Below are positions 1-6,179 of a DNA stretch of 64,000 bases, piece by piece (positions within the stretch are counted from its first letter, which is position 1; each line of letters begins with the position of its first letter). The stretch is from a virus. The notes under the pieces were generated by a model that ran no database searches, was not told where the DNA came from, and saw only the letters and a list, made by a program, of their open reading frames with translations. The DNA lies in IMG/VR virus record IMGVR_UViG_3300014913_000759, positions 1 to 64,000 of that record; one strand, given 5' to 3'. A program made the position numbers and the translations under genes.

Positions 1-152
1 ATATAATCTTCGAGCTCTGTCTCTATTGCCCAAAGATTGTGGCCAGGACCAATCTCCAGATGGAGTTTATCCATGAATTTATACGCACGTACTTCACCGC
101 TCTGGTAAAGCAATTCACCATCTCTAAAATAAATAAGTCCTCTTTTAGGCAT
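1..152 (-). CDS. Hypothetical protein, C-terminus cut by window edge
   Basis: The reading frame begins with ATG at 152 and stays open to base 1, giving about 50 visible residues that start MPKRGLIYFRDG. The start overlaps the stop of the upstream gene as TAATG, and an AAGGAAGAA ribosome site precedes it. The visible part looks like a small beta-rich domain. It shows no motif I can name, and the rest of the gene lies outside the window. Confidence 0.6.
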   Translation of the reverse strand, partial: MPKRGLIYFRDGELLYQSGEVRAYKFMDKLHLEIGPGHNLWAIETELEDY

Positions 153-430
153 TATTCTTCCTTATCAGATAGGTCTACCGTGCCTCTAAAACGAAGGTTG
201 ATGTTAATATTGACACCAACAGCCGCCTTTTCATCGATTTTTGCATCGCTTCCGTCCACGTAAGTTTCCAAGACCGGATGTGCATACTTAATACCTACGT
301 TGCCGGCGATAGCGTTGGGAAGATATATATCCAATAACGAATTTAGCTCGTCACGGACATAGGTTTCCCATTCTGCTGCCATTTTAGCAAGTTCCTCTTC
401 CGTTGGCTCAATTCTTTCTTCATCGGCCAT
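152..430 (-). CDS. Small acidic hypothetical protein (92 aa)
   Basis: The start at 430 was chosen because an AGGAGG ribosome site lies just upstream. A longer frame would begin inside the tRNA gene at 448-522. The N-terminus is Glu-rich and helical (MADEERIEPTEEE), followed by a region with alternating hydrophobic residues near the C-terminus that looks like beta strands. No known family is recognised. The stop overlaps the next start as TAATG, so translation is probably coupled. Confidence 0.7.
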   Translation of the reverse strand: MADEERIEPTEEELAKMAAEWETYVRDELNSLLDIYLPNAIAGNVGIKYAHPVLETYVDGSDAKIDEKAAVGVNININLRFRGTVDLSDKEE

Positions 431-447
431 GATAATTCCTCCTTTAA

Positions 448-522
448 TGGAGCGGATAACGGGACTCGAACCCATCCCTCCAGCTCGGCAAGCTAGCGTG
501 CTGCCGCTAACACCATATCCGC
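448..522 (-). tRNA. tRNA-Gly (anticodon GCC)
   Basis: The minus strand folds into a full cloverleaf of 75 nt. The 7-bp acceptor is GCGGATA/TATCCGC, the D arm is GTGT/GCAC, the anticodon stem is CTAGC/GCTGG with loop TTGCCGA, and the T arm is ATGGG/CCCGT with loop TTCGAGT. The discriminator is T and the 3' CCA is encoded. The anticodon GCC at loop positions 34-36 reads glycine GGC codons. The first tRNA base is also the last base of the stop codon of the gene upstream, so the tRNA must be cut out of a protein-coding transcript. Confidence 0.9.
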
Positions 523-989
523 TACTTCACTTCCTTTTTCATTTCCTTTTCTTGTTCGTATACATCCAAAGCAAGACGTCCAAGTTTCCTTGACCACTCA
601 GGATCGTCCTGGTTCAGCCTGATTTCTTCGTAGAAATCTTCGATTTCATGTCCAATAAGTTTAGCAGAGCCCTTCTCATCTAAAAATACATGGCGCATTT
701 CGTGAGATAGGATTCTCCTCTTGTCTTTCTCGCTAGCAAGTTCCCACGCTTTCTTGTTGACGGTGAGAATGTAGTCGTATCCGTCCACCGCAATGTCGTC
801 CTTGGTGAAAAACTTAATTTTTTCACTGGCCAAAGCGATGTCGGCTAGAATGAAACAGCCCTTACTAACCTTCTTTTTTGTATCGAAAACCAATTTGTAT
901 TTGAGATGTGCTTTATTAGGAAATCTATCTTCTAGGATCTCCAGAAACACCTCTACTAAATTTTCGTTACACTCTTCGTATCGCATCAT
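522..989 (-). CDS. Putative phage metallopeptidase (HExxH)
   Basis: This 155-residue protein carries the zinc-binding motif HEMRH (residues 96-100) and, fourteen residues further on, a second HE pair (His114-Glu115) that could supply the third metal ligand. This layout fits small phage metallopeptidases of the SprT-like/minigluzincin type. It has no signal peptide or membrane segment, so it is likely intracellular. The start at 989 overlaps the upstream stop as ATGA and has a GGAGAGGAG ribosome site. A consensus promoter lies about 50 bases upstream, so the gene is probably transcribed independently. The substrate is unknown. Confidence 0.6.
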   Translation of the reverse strand: MMRYEECNENLVEVFLEILEDRFPNKAHLKYKLVFDTKKKVSKGCFILADIALASEKIKFFTKDDIAVDGYDYILTVNKKAWELASEKDKRRILSHEMRHVFLDEKGSAKLIGHEIEDFYEEIRLNQDDPEWSRKLGRLALDVYEQEKEMKKEVK

Positions 990-1429
990 GTCCTTCTCCT
1001 CTCCTTAAAGATCAAATTTTCGTGCTCCAATACCTTATTATAAGCACGCCTGAACCTTTTGTCAAGTTTTTTTGCCGATTTTTTATTCTTTTTTCTTTGT
1101 TTGTCGAACTCTCCGTCATAAACATCGTCTTTAAGATTCTCATAAGGAAACTCTTCTTCCAGAAAAAAGAACGGCAATGATATACTTTTGGACTCTGTCT
1201 TTTTTGAAACAAAATCCGTGATCTTCATACAAACAAACACATGAAAGACGCCACCAAGATTACCATAATCCTTTCGCCATTTCCTAGGTATAGGTATATC
1301 CAACCTATTGATGGTGTCGCATATATACATCACCAGATTCTCAACAGCAACCATGTGCCACGGCACTTTCTCTAAATAAATAGTACCGGTATACCAATAA
1401 TCATTAAATCCTATAAACCACTGCTTCAT
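986..1429 (-). CDS. Hypothetical protein with basic C-terminus
   Basis: About 147 residues. The start at 1429 gives an ATGA overlap with the upstream gene and is preferred over one at 1450, which has no ribosome site. The N-terminal half is aromatic-rich (MKQWFIGFNDYWYTG). The C-terminal 40 residues are dominated by Lys and Arg, as in nucleic-acid-binding tails. No family is recognised. The 3' part of the gene contains a consensus promoter for the metallopeptidase-like gene downstream. Confidence 0.6.
   Translation of the reverse strand: MKQWFIGFNDYWYTGTIYLEKVPWHMVAVENLVMYICDTINRLDIPIPRKWRKDYGNLGGVFHVFVCMKITDFVSKKTESKSISLPFFFLEEEFPYENLKDDVYDGEFDKQRKKNKKSAKKLDKRFRRAYNKVLEHENLIFKERRRT
1037..1065 (-). 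promoter_or_regulatory. Consensus sigma70-type promoter for the HExxH gene
   Basis: Read on the minus strand, TTGACA (1060-1065), a 17-bp spacer and TATAAT (1037-1042) match both hexamers exactly. The predicted transcript starts near 1030 and leaves about 40 nt of leader before the ATG at 989. The promoter lies inside the 3' end of the preceding coding region. Confidence 0.8.
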
Positions 1430-1701
1430 GAGCGCTTTCCCATTGACCAATTTTCGTCAAAATAATCTTTGAGTTTTTTCAGATCGTTGACCAAGCTTTT
1501 GGATTCTTGTAGTCTCCTCTTGGCCCTCTCCTTGGCTTTAGCTCTTTTCTTTCTATTTCTCTTCCACTTTCTATAGCGCTCAAAGCATGCGGCCTGCTGC
1601 TGTTTGTGCTCCAACTTCGTGTCCTCTTTAGAAAAATACTTCATACAACGTGAGACGTAATCGTTCTGTGACTCGTCCTTGCTCGGTGTCGGTAATGGCA
1701 T
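1426..1701 (-). CDS. Small basic protein with phage 'P-x-P...RC...Q..AxC' motif
   Basis: 91 residues. The N-terminal half (PTPSKDESQNDYVSRCMKYF, then a Q-rich stretch and AACFERYRKW) follows a pattern I know as a short domain in phage head-maturation-protease and minor-head proteins: PxPxxxES..DFxxRC....Q..A.C...W. Here it stands alone. It is followed by a strongly basic, probably helical tail of about 45 residues. The start at 1701 has an AAAGGAGAA ribosome site. The function is unknown and the similarity is by pattern only. Confidence 0.55.
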   Translation of the reverse strand: MPLPTPSKDESQNDYVSRCMKYFSKEDTKLEHKQQQAACFERYRKWKRNRKKRAKAKERAKRRLQESKSLVNDLKKLKDYFDENWSMGKRS

Positions 1702-1761
1702 TCTATCTATTCTCCTTTCAATTTGTGTATATAAAAACAGGGCCTGTAGCAGAAAATTAGT

Positions 1762-2259
1762 TTATTCTACCTTAATTTTGACCGGCTTAACCTTATCCGG
1801 TTCCTCAAGCACCTTGCCTACTCGGCACGTCGCAATACCATCCTTGTGCGTACACGAGGCATCGGCCGCATCAATCTCCAAAGGAAATCGCAAAACTCTT
1901 CGAAAAGACCGACTCGAAATCTCCTTGAGAAGGTAATCACACTCTTCTTCATTCTCCTCTCGGTGCTCAAGTTTGATAAAAAGACAGTTATCTTTAAGCT
2001 CGAGTTCTAAATCTTCTTTGCCAAAACCTGCCATGGCAACTTCAATTTTGTAGGCATCATCTTCGTCGATGACGTTGACTTTTGGAAGCGTCATCTTCGG
2101 CTGCATCTCTTCAAAAACTTTGGTATGCCACATGCCGAAGTCGTTAAATCCATCCAAGAAACGCCTCTCAAAGTTATCAACCATGTCATGTAAACGATCA
2201 AAATTAATTAGTCTGCTCAATGAGCCATTTGGTCTAGTAATAAGATCTTTATTTTTCAT
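1762..2259 (-). CDS. Small heat-shock protein, Hsp20/alpha-crystallin
   Basis: 165 residues from the start at 2259, which has an AAGGAGG site. A longer frame to 2352 lacks one. The alpha-crystallin domain occupies roughly residues 55-155. It begins with LPKVNVIDEDDAYKIEVAMAG and continues with GFGKEDLELELKDNCLFIK, typical of bacterial Hsp20. It ends with a charged KPVKIKVE tail in place of a clear I-x-I anchor. Such proteins are ATP-independent holdases that form oligomers and protect unfolded proteins. In a phage it may assist virion protein folding together with the DnaJ-like protein at 34571-35368 (inference). Confidence 0.85.
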   Translation of the reverse strand: MKNKDLITRPNGSLSRLINFDRLHDMVDNFERRFLDGFNDFGMWHTKVFEEMQPKMTLPKVNVIDEDDAYKIEVAMAGFGKEDLELELKDNCLFIKLEHREENEEECDYLLKEISSRSFRRVLRFPLEIDAADASCTHKDGIATCRVGKVLEEPDKVKPVKIKVE

Positions 2260-2305
2260 GACTTTATCCTCCTTTACCTTATATATTAAACTACAAGCCC
2301 TGGTT

Positions 2306-2647
2306 TTAAATTTCCAGTCCGAAAAACGCATCACTTCCGTATGGTAAAACAAAAGCTCCCGGACACAGTCTCAGCATTAAGGCACATGCTGGGATGTTCC
2401 AGGAGTGGATTATTACTTTAGCATCGCTATTTATTGTCATGCCGCTGCCAAGATATGAGGCGACGTCGGAGCCGCTGCCATTATTCAAGCCAAGGTCATG
2501 GTCCAAAAACACATAATCATACATCTCTTCATTTAAATAAATGATAGCGTCTTGTGCATTCTCTGTAATTGTAAGTTCATAATCAGAGAACCTTTCCAGA
2601 AAGTACTTGACTCTTTCTGTGCTGTCCTCTAAAATCAAAATTCTCAT
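2306..2647 (-). CDS. Cyclic-phosphate-processing receiver-domain protein (cPPRD-like)
   Basis: 113 residues with a receiver-like fold: MRILILEDSTERVKYF at the N-terminus, FLDHDLG at about residues 49-55, and VIIHSWN near residue 80. The HSWN and LDHDLG signatures are those of the receiver-like family described as cyclic-phosphate-processing domains and found in phages and RNA-repair contexts. They differ from a classical phospho-acceptor response regulator, and no output domain is attached. A role in processing 2',3'-cyclic phosphates on RNA or nucleotides is known only as a prediction for the family. Confidence 0.65.
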   Translation of the reverse strand: MRILILEDSTERVKYFLERFSDYELTITENAQDAIIYLNEEMYDYVFLDHDLGLNNGSGSDVASYLGSGMTINSDAKVIIHSWNIPACALMLRLCPGAFVLPYGSDAFFGLEI

Positions 2648-2662
2648 AAATCCCAGCCTTTT

Positions 2663-2833
2663 CTATCCGCATGCACCACAATTGGTGGCTTTTATCTTTT
2701 CCACCAATCGTTTGATCTCGACAATCTTGCGTTGATGATCAATCTTAGCCTCGTCTCGATCAAGCTCCCACTCCATAATTTTTTCTTCTAAAAATTCCAG
2801 AACGTCTTGCCCGTCACTAGGTCGATTTTTCAT
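2663..2833 (-). CDS. Small coiled-coil protein ending in C-x2-C
   Basis: A 56-residue frame from ATG 2833 to TAG at 2663, found by reading the gap between its neighbours. Its start directly follows the upstream TAA, and a GAGGGTG ribosome site precedes it. The protein is almost entirely charged helix (EFLEEKIMEWELDRDEAK) and ends in TNCGACG, whose two cysteines could bind a metal or form a disulfide. The function is unknown. Confidence 0.65.
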   Translation of the reverse strand: MKNRPSDGQDVLEFLEEKIMEWELDRDEAKIDHQRKIVEIKRLVEKIKATNCGACG

Positions 2834-3232
2834 TTAGTCACCCTCTACATCCTGAATTTTGTGTATTTCTTCCGTTATCATCTGCCTGGTCATATTTTCC
2901 ACGGTGCTTCTAACGAAAAAGTATGATATTGTCATAAGACTAAAAGTTATAAGTACTACCGCAATCATAGTGGTTACGCGTGCTTTTATACTCTTAGTGG
3001 TTTTGCCTATACACGCTATGTTCTTTTTCATCTCGGCACAATCATAACCTCTAGTCACACACACAGAAGCCATGTCATTAAGGTCAGGCTGCTTTTCAAT
3101 ACACTTTGTTAAATCACCGACTACACGCGTTAAATCTTTTATAGCCTCAGTATTCTGGTCGCTAGAATTTTTGACCTGGTCAAAAAGCTTTATCGCTATA
3201 CTTTCAGGTATTTTATCGCCATCAGCTACCAT
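2834..3232 (-). CDS. Single-span membrane protein, hypothetical
   Basis: 132 residues from ATG 3232. Residues about 88-110 (VTTMIAVVLITFSLMTISYF) form one hydrophobic transmembrane helix. The polar region before it contains three cysteines and a Lys/Arg-rich juxtamembrane segment, which predicts the long N-terminal part is cytoplasmic. About 25 charged residues follow the helix. The shape resembles phage hemolysin-XhlA or holin-associated proteins, but no specific signature is present, so I leave it unassigned. Confidence 0.65.
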   Translation of the reverse strand: MVADGDKIPESIAIKLFDQVKNSSDQNTEAIKDLTRVVGDLTKCIEKQPDLNDMASVCVTRGYDCAEMKKNIACIGKTTKSIKARVTTMIAVVLITFSLMTISYFFVRSTVENMTRQMITEEIHKIQDVEGD

Positions 3233-3236
3233 GATT

Positions 3237-3443
3237 TTACACCCCATCTGGTGATTTTAGTTTATTACCGCACATCGGACAAAACTGTATTCCCAGACCA
3301 TATTTATGAACCTGAGTATGAGCCCTTTCTTTGGATAACTCTATCCAATTTATTATCCACCCATACTCAGGTATATATTTAAACAGGTCTTTGTGATTAC
3401 TCTTTAGATTTTTCCATTCCTCACATGTACAAAAATCAATCAT
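3237..3443 (-). CDS. Small zinc-ribbon-like protein
   Basis: 68 residues with CTCEEW near the N-terminus and CPMCGNKL near the C-terminus, a split Cys4 arrangement typical of small zinc ribbons. It lies 3 bases after the upstream stop and has an AGGTAATAA ribosome site. No enzymatic motif is seen. A nucleic-acid or protein-binding role would be usual for such folds. Confidence 0.6.
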   Translation of the reverse strand: MIDFCTCEEWKNLKSNHKDLFKYIPEYGWIINWIELSKERAHTQVHKYGLGIQFCPMCGNKLKSPDGV

Positions 3444-3446
3444 TTA

Positions 3447-3983
3447 TTACCTGAGTGTTCCGTCATAAGCTCTTGGGTAATCATACTTTCCACCGAAAGA
3501 TCTCCATCCCTCAGTTGGGTAATTCTTGCCTGAGACCCATGGGCCACGAGAAGCCTGTGTGTCAGAGACGTCCATCCCAGGCGCATCGATTTGCGCATTA
3601 GGTGTGTCACGACCCATAAGATCGTCCTTGCCACCCATGGACATACCCATTCTTACAAACTGTTCGTCGCGAATCGTCTTGACGGTGGAACCCCAAACAT
3701 AAGGATTCGGATTAAATTCAGCGTCAAAACCACGTGCAGTACCACGAAGGTCATGTACGCCAAAAGCATCGGCGCCTTCCATAATGCCCTTCATCTTGAA
3801 GCCATAATTAATACCCGTATAATCGTCACTTCTCCTGGTTCCGTATCTAAGTGCGCCAAAATTGGACATTTTCATATCCAGATTTCTCATCTGGTGCGAC
3901 GAAGACCCAGTGGCCCAATCGTGGCCGATTGCATGCGGCTCAAGTTGGAAAAAGTTCCATTCGTTAGAGTTAGTGTTAGACAT
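3447..3983 (-). CDS. Gly/Met/Asp-rich protein with its own strong promoter
   Basis: 178 residues, soluble and probably extended or low-complexity, rich in Gly, Met, Asp and Arg (for example MGMSMGGKDDLMGRD). It has no helix-rich region, cysteine or membrane segment, and no known family is recognised. It has a near-perfect promoter (4035-4063), a 5'-end hairpin (4012-4027) and a GGAGGAT ribosome site, which together predict very high expression. A virion-associated or scaffold-like protein is possible but not shown. Confidence 0.65.
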   Translation of the reverse strand: MSNTNSNEWNFFQLEPHAIGHDWATGSSSHQMRNLDMKMSNFGALRYGTRRSDDYTGINYGFKMKGIMEGADAFGVHDLRGTARGFDAEFNPNPYVWGSTVKTIRDEQFVRMGMSMGGKDDLMGRDTPNAQIDAPGMDVSDTQASRGPWVSGKNYPTEGWRSFGGKYDYPRAYDGTLR

Positions 3984-4011
3984 GTTTTACATCCTCCGTA
4001 AAATAATATGC

Positions 4012-4027
4012 GAGGCTTTAGCGCCTC
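4012..4027 (-). promoter_or_regulatory. Hairpin at the predicted 5' end of the mRNA
   Basis: A stem GAGGC/GCCTC with a 6-nt loop begins within one or two bases of the transcription start expected from the -10 box at 4035-4040. Such 5'-terminal stem-loops are known to protect mRNAs from 5'-end-dependent RNases. A similar hairpin follows the promoter at 5326-5354. Confidence 0.6.
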
Positions 4028-4034
4028 TACTTAT

Positions 4035-4063
4035 ATTATAGTACAGAGACCGCGATTTGTTAA
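4035..4063 (-). promoter_or_regulatory. Sigma70-type promoter for the gene at 3447-3983
   Basis: On the minus strand TTAACA (4058-4063), a 17-bp spacer and TATAAT (4035-4040), preceded by TGTAC. It lies in an 89-bp intergenic gap, one of the largest in the window, and has a 45-nt leader. Confidence 0.8.
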
Positions 4064-4072
4064 GAATTTTTT

Positions 4073-4633
4073 TTAAATAAAGTCAAAAAGTCTGACTTTT
4101 ATACCGCTCGTCTTCAACAAATAGTCCGTAGTTTTATCGTAAATAGTGAAACTTGTTACAATAAGTTCTTCTACACCAGCATTGATGATCTTAACCAGGC
4201 ATTTCGCACATGGAACTCCGCAGGTCATATACATCGCGCTTCCTCGAGTTTCAATACCCATACGCGCAGCGTTCAAGATGGCATTTTCTTCGGCATGTCC
4301 TGCTGGGCACCATTCAATACCCTCGCCGGAGGCCAGGTTTAAGAGCCTCCTTGGGCACTGGTCTTTGATTCTTGAATTAAATAGTTTACCGTCCGGATCA
4401 CTTTTGCGAACTAAGTCTGCGTCGGGCAAACTGTCCCAATAGGCTTCGAAGAGATTTGCATCCTCAAACCAGCGTTGGTTGCACGGAGGCACACCGCGTG
4501 GAGGGCCGTTATAACCAGTCGAAAAAACTGATTTATCCCTCACTAGGATGGCTCCGATCTGGCGAGAGTAACACTTACTGTTATTAGCTACGGCTTCGCA
4601 GATCCCATGAAAATATTCATCCCAACTAATCAT
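4073..4633 (-). CDS. dCMP deaminase
   Basis: 186 residues of the cytidine/deoxycytidylate deaminase family. The catalytic zinc site is complete: HAEENA (His113, with proton-shuttle Glu115) and PCAKC (Cys142, Cys145). An upstream GYNGPPRG segment is typical of ComEB/T4 Cd-type dCMP deaminases. The enzyme converts dCMP to dUMP, the substrate of the ThyA-family protein at 30672-31373. An insertion with additional cysteines (around residues 50-110) may bind a second zinc, as in the T4 enzyme. It overlaps the upstream gene by 8 bases. Confidence 0.9.
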   Translation of the reverse strand: MISWDEYFHGICEAVANNSKCYSRQIGAILVRDKSVFSTGYNGPPRGVPPCNQRWFEDANLFEAYWDSLPDADLVRKSDPDGKLFNSRIKDQCPRRLLNLASGEGIEWCPAGHAEENAILNAARMGIETRGSAMYMTCGVPCAKCLVKIINAGVEELIVTSFTIYDKTTDYLLKTSGIKVRLFDFI

Positions 4634-4988
4634 TTTCCTCTACCTCTCCGTAATACTTATACATCATATTAAATCCAGCCAATATGACGTTCTGTTTGTA
4701 CTGTATGAACGCCTGTCTCGCATCATATATATAATCATTTATGGACAAAACATCAACATAATGTCTAAACAACACCTCACGCATATACTCTCTCATGTCC
4801 TGTTCAATCATATCGGTGTCACGACTACTGTTAACTGCGTTGCTTAACGCCACAAGACGTTTGCTTAGTTCATTCTCAGCGGTGGCGGCATCCCGTCGAA
4901 CATGGATATCGGCTGCTTTTGCATCGATGTGTGTTACCATCCATAGTTGTCCACTGTCTGATGTTTCGACATTACTGAGCTTAATCAT
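4626..4988 (-). CDS. Hypothetical helical protein (120 aa)
   Basis: A mostly helical, soluble protein (residues 30-110) with no cysteine or catalytic motif. The start at 4988 has a GGGAGT ribosome site. It is translationally coupled to dCMP deaminase, which it overlaps by 8 bases. The family is not recognised. Confidence 0.6.
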   Translation of the reverse strand: MIKLSNVETSDSGQLWMVTHIDAKAADIHVRRDAATAENELSKRLVALSNAVNSSRDTDMIEQDMREYMREVLFRHYVDVLSINDYIYDARQAFIQYKQNVILAGFNMMYKYYGEVEEND

Positions 4989-5001
4989 TTCAGAAACTCC
5001 C

Positions 5002-5283
5002 TTACTTTTCGTCTGAATTTTCTTCAGTGTCCAATACTTCGTTCTCTAAAATAGAAGACCAAGACAAATCAACTTCATCTAGATTCTTCATAAGCTTTTC
5101 TTTATTCTCTTCTGTGCTATACTGCAAAAGAACCATGCGTTCGATTTGTGCACAGTTTGGACATTTAATATCCAGAACAATCGCCGCGTCCTCTGGTTGT
5201 GGTTTTATTAGGCAAAAACCCTTGGTTCCACAATCACATTCGTAAGTTATCTTGTTGTCCTCGTTTCCTGTTGCTCGAATCAT
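5002..5283 (-). CDS. Small zinc-ribbon-like acidic protein
   Basis: 93 residues from ATG 5283, which has an AGGAGG site. A longer in-frame start at 5337 falls at or upstream of the promoter. Cysteines are arranged as C-x-C (ECDCGTKG) and C-x2-C (IKCPNCAQ), a likely zinc ribbon, followed by a very acidic C-terminus. It is transcribed from its own promoter at 5326-5354. The function is unknown. Confidence 0.6.
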   Translation of the reverse strand: MIRATGNEDNKITYECDCGTKGFCLIKPQPEDAAIVLDIKCPNCAQIERMVLLQYSTEENKEKLMKNLDEVDLSWSSILENEVLDTEENSDEK

Positions 5284-5306
5284 AATGGTAATCCTCCTAT
5301 CCTTTT

Positions 5307-5318
5307 GAGGTAACCCTC
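5307..5318 (-). promoter_or_regulatory. Short hairpin at the predicted 5' end of the mRNA
   Basis: GAGG/CCTC stem with GTTA loop, starting at about +1 of the promoter at 5326-5354. Both its position and the preceding GTAGAGG sequence match the hairpin at 4012-4027. Confidence 0.5.
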
Positions 5319-5325
5319 TACCATT

Positions 5326-5354
5326 ATTATAGTACAAAAACTATGTTTTATTAA
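5326..5354 (-). promoter_or_regulatory. Promoter for the gene at 5002-5283
   Basis: TATAAT (5326-5331) preceded by TGTAC, a 17-bp spacer, and a weaker -35 of TTAATA (5349-5354). The -10 region and the downstream leader closely resemble the promoter at 4035-4063. Confidence 0.7.
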
Positions 5355-5628
5355 GTCTTTTCTTGTAATCTTCACTATAAATAACACATAATACCATAAT
5401 AACAATACTAAATAATATATTCAAACCGTTACAGAGCATTAGGCTTGGGCTACTGTTGTCATATCCATATCTAAACCAAGAAACTTGTCCAAAATATATA
5501 ACAAACCAAGCCAACAAGCTAATGTCGTCGCTAGACTTACGCTTAAGTAGCTTCAGGATCTGGGGTATCTCCGCTATCGCCGTCACAAACCCCACTATTA
5601 TCATCCAAATCTCCATCGGGCTCAGCAT
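5341..5628 (-). CDS. PQ-loop / SemiSWEET-like small membrane protein
   Basis: 95 residues with three predicted transmembrane helices, at about residues 5-25, 38-55 and 65-85. The first helix ends in the PQ motif (AEIPQILKLLKRKS), followed by SSDDISLLAW. This is the single triple-helix-bundle layout of bacterial SemiSWEET sugar transporters, which work as homodimers. The start at 5628 follows AGGTGGTG; a GTG at 5637 is also possible. The 5' end overlaps the preceding gene by 86 bases. A phage-encoded sugar or metabolite carrier is plausible beside a large glycan locus, but the substrate is unknown. Confidence 0.75.
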   Translation of the reverse strand: MLSPMEIWMIIVGFVTAIAEIPQILKLLKRKSSDDISLLAWFVIYFGQVSWFRYGYDNSSPSLMLCNGLNILFSIVIMVLCVIYSEDYKKRLNKT

Positions 5629-5815
5629 GTTCACCACCTACGGTTACTGTTAGCAATCCTGGCGCAGGGTAAAACCCTGTGCACGCTGTATTATTTTCGC
5701 ACGGTTTGCATGTCGTGCAGTCTCCCATTCCTTTCGGTCTCATCCAGGTTGGAAGAGAAAACTTCGGTCTAAACAATTGGTTTATACATTTTTTGTGTTC
5801 TTCACAAGCAGACAC
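5543..5815 (-). CDS. Cysteine-rich hypothetical protein
   Basis: 90 residues from a GTG start at 5815, which has a strong AGGAGG site 5 bases upstream. Seven of the eight cysteines lie in the first half (CEEHKKC, CTTCKPC, ACTGF). The C-terminal third is Asp/Gly/Pro-rich. It has no signal peptide or membrane segment, and no family is recognised. The last 86 bases overlap the PQ-loop gene in another frame. Both frames have good ribosome sites, so both are probably translated. Confidence 0.55.
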   Translation of the reverse strand: MSACEEHKKCINQLFRPKFSLPTWMRPKGMGDCTTCKPCENNTACTGFYPAPGLLTVTVGGEHAEPDGDLDDNSGVCDGDSGDTPDPEAT

Positions 5816-5827
5816 AATGGCCTCCTG

Positions 5828-6178
5828 TTAGTCTAACAATTTGCCAAAAAGAGGGATCATGGTACCCTCGACACCAGGTATTTCCGGAGTCACATCAACA
5901 ACAAAGGCTTTGCCGGCGAAACCCTTACTGTCCTTGGTCTCGCTGTACACAGCCTTAAGCCAGATGTATTTTGCTGCTCCGAATATGGAGGTTTTTCTTC
6001 CTGAATAATTATCGATGAGAATCCTTGCTTTGGTGGCATTGCCTTTCTTATAATAGGATCCATCATAAATATAGTCACTGTCGCCGCCTACCATTTTACC
6101 GCTTTCCATGATCATAAAGCCGCCGCCCTCACCGACTGGCGTCTTAAATGTGATTTTATACTTACCATCCTTTAACAT
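5828..6178 (-). CDS. GrlR-like small beta-barrel protein
   Basis: 116 residues from ATG 6178, one base after the RNase HII stop, with GGGGA as ribosome site. The pattern MLKDGKYKITF, then G-G-G, then GGDSDYIYDGSYYKKGN and a later SIFG matches the GrlR domain. GrlR is known from the LEE pathogenicity island as a lipocalin-like beta barrel that sequesters the activator GrlA, and related domains are widespread. No partner regulator is visible here, so the role is open. Confidence 0.65.
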   Translation of the reverse strand: MLKDGKYKITFKTPVGEGGGFMIMESGKMVGGDSDYIYDGSYYKKGNATKARILIDNYSGRKTSIFGAAKYIWLKAVYSETKDSKGFAGKAFVVDVTPEIPGVEGTMIPLFGKLLD

Positions 6179-6179
6179 T

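Noticed and set aside
152-475. Longer version of the first small gene starting at 475.
   Set aside because: It would begin inside the tRNA-Gly gene; the ATG at 430 has a perfect AGGAGG site.
1720-1745. Possible terminator ACAG-GCC-CTGT followed by a T run after hsp20.
   Set aside because: The stem has only 4 bp with a 3-base loop, too weak to be a reliable terminator.
2260-2305. Promoter upstream of hsp20.
   Set aside because: A TATAAG-like element is present but no acceptable -35 box at 16-18 bp; a heat-shock type promoter could not be shown either.
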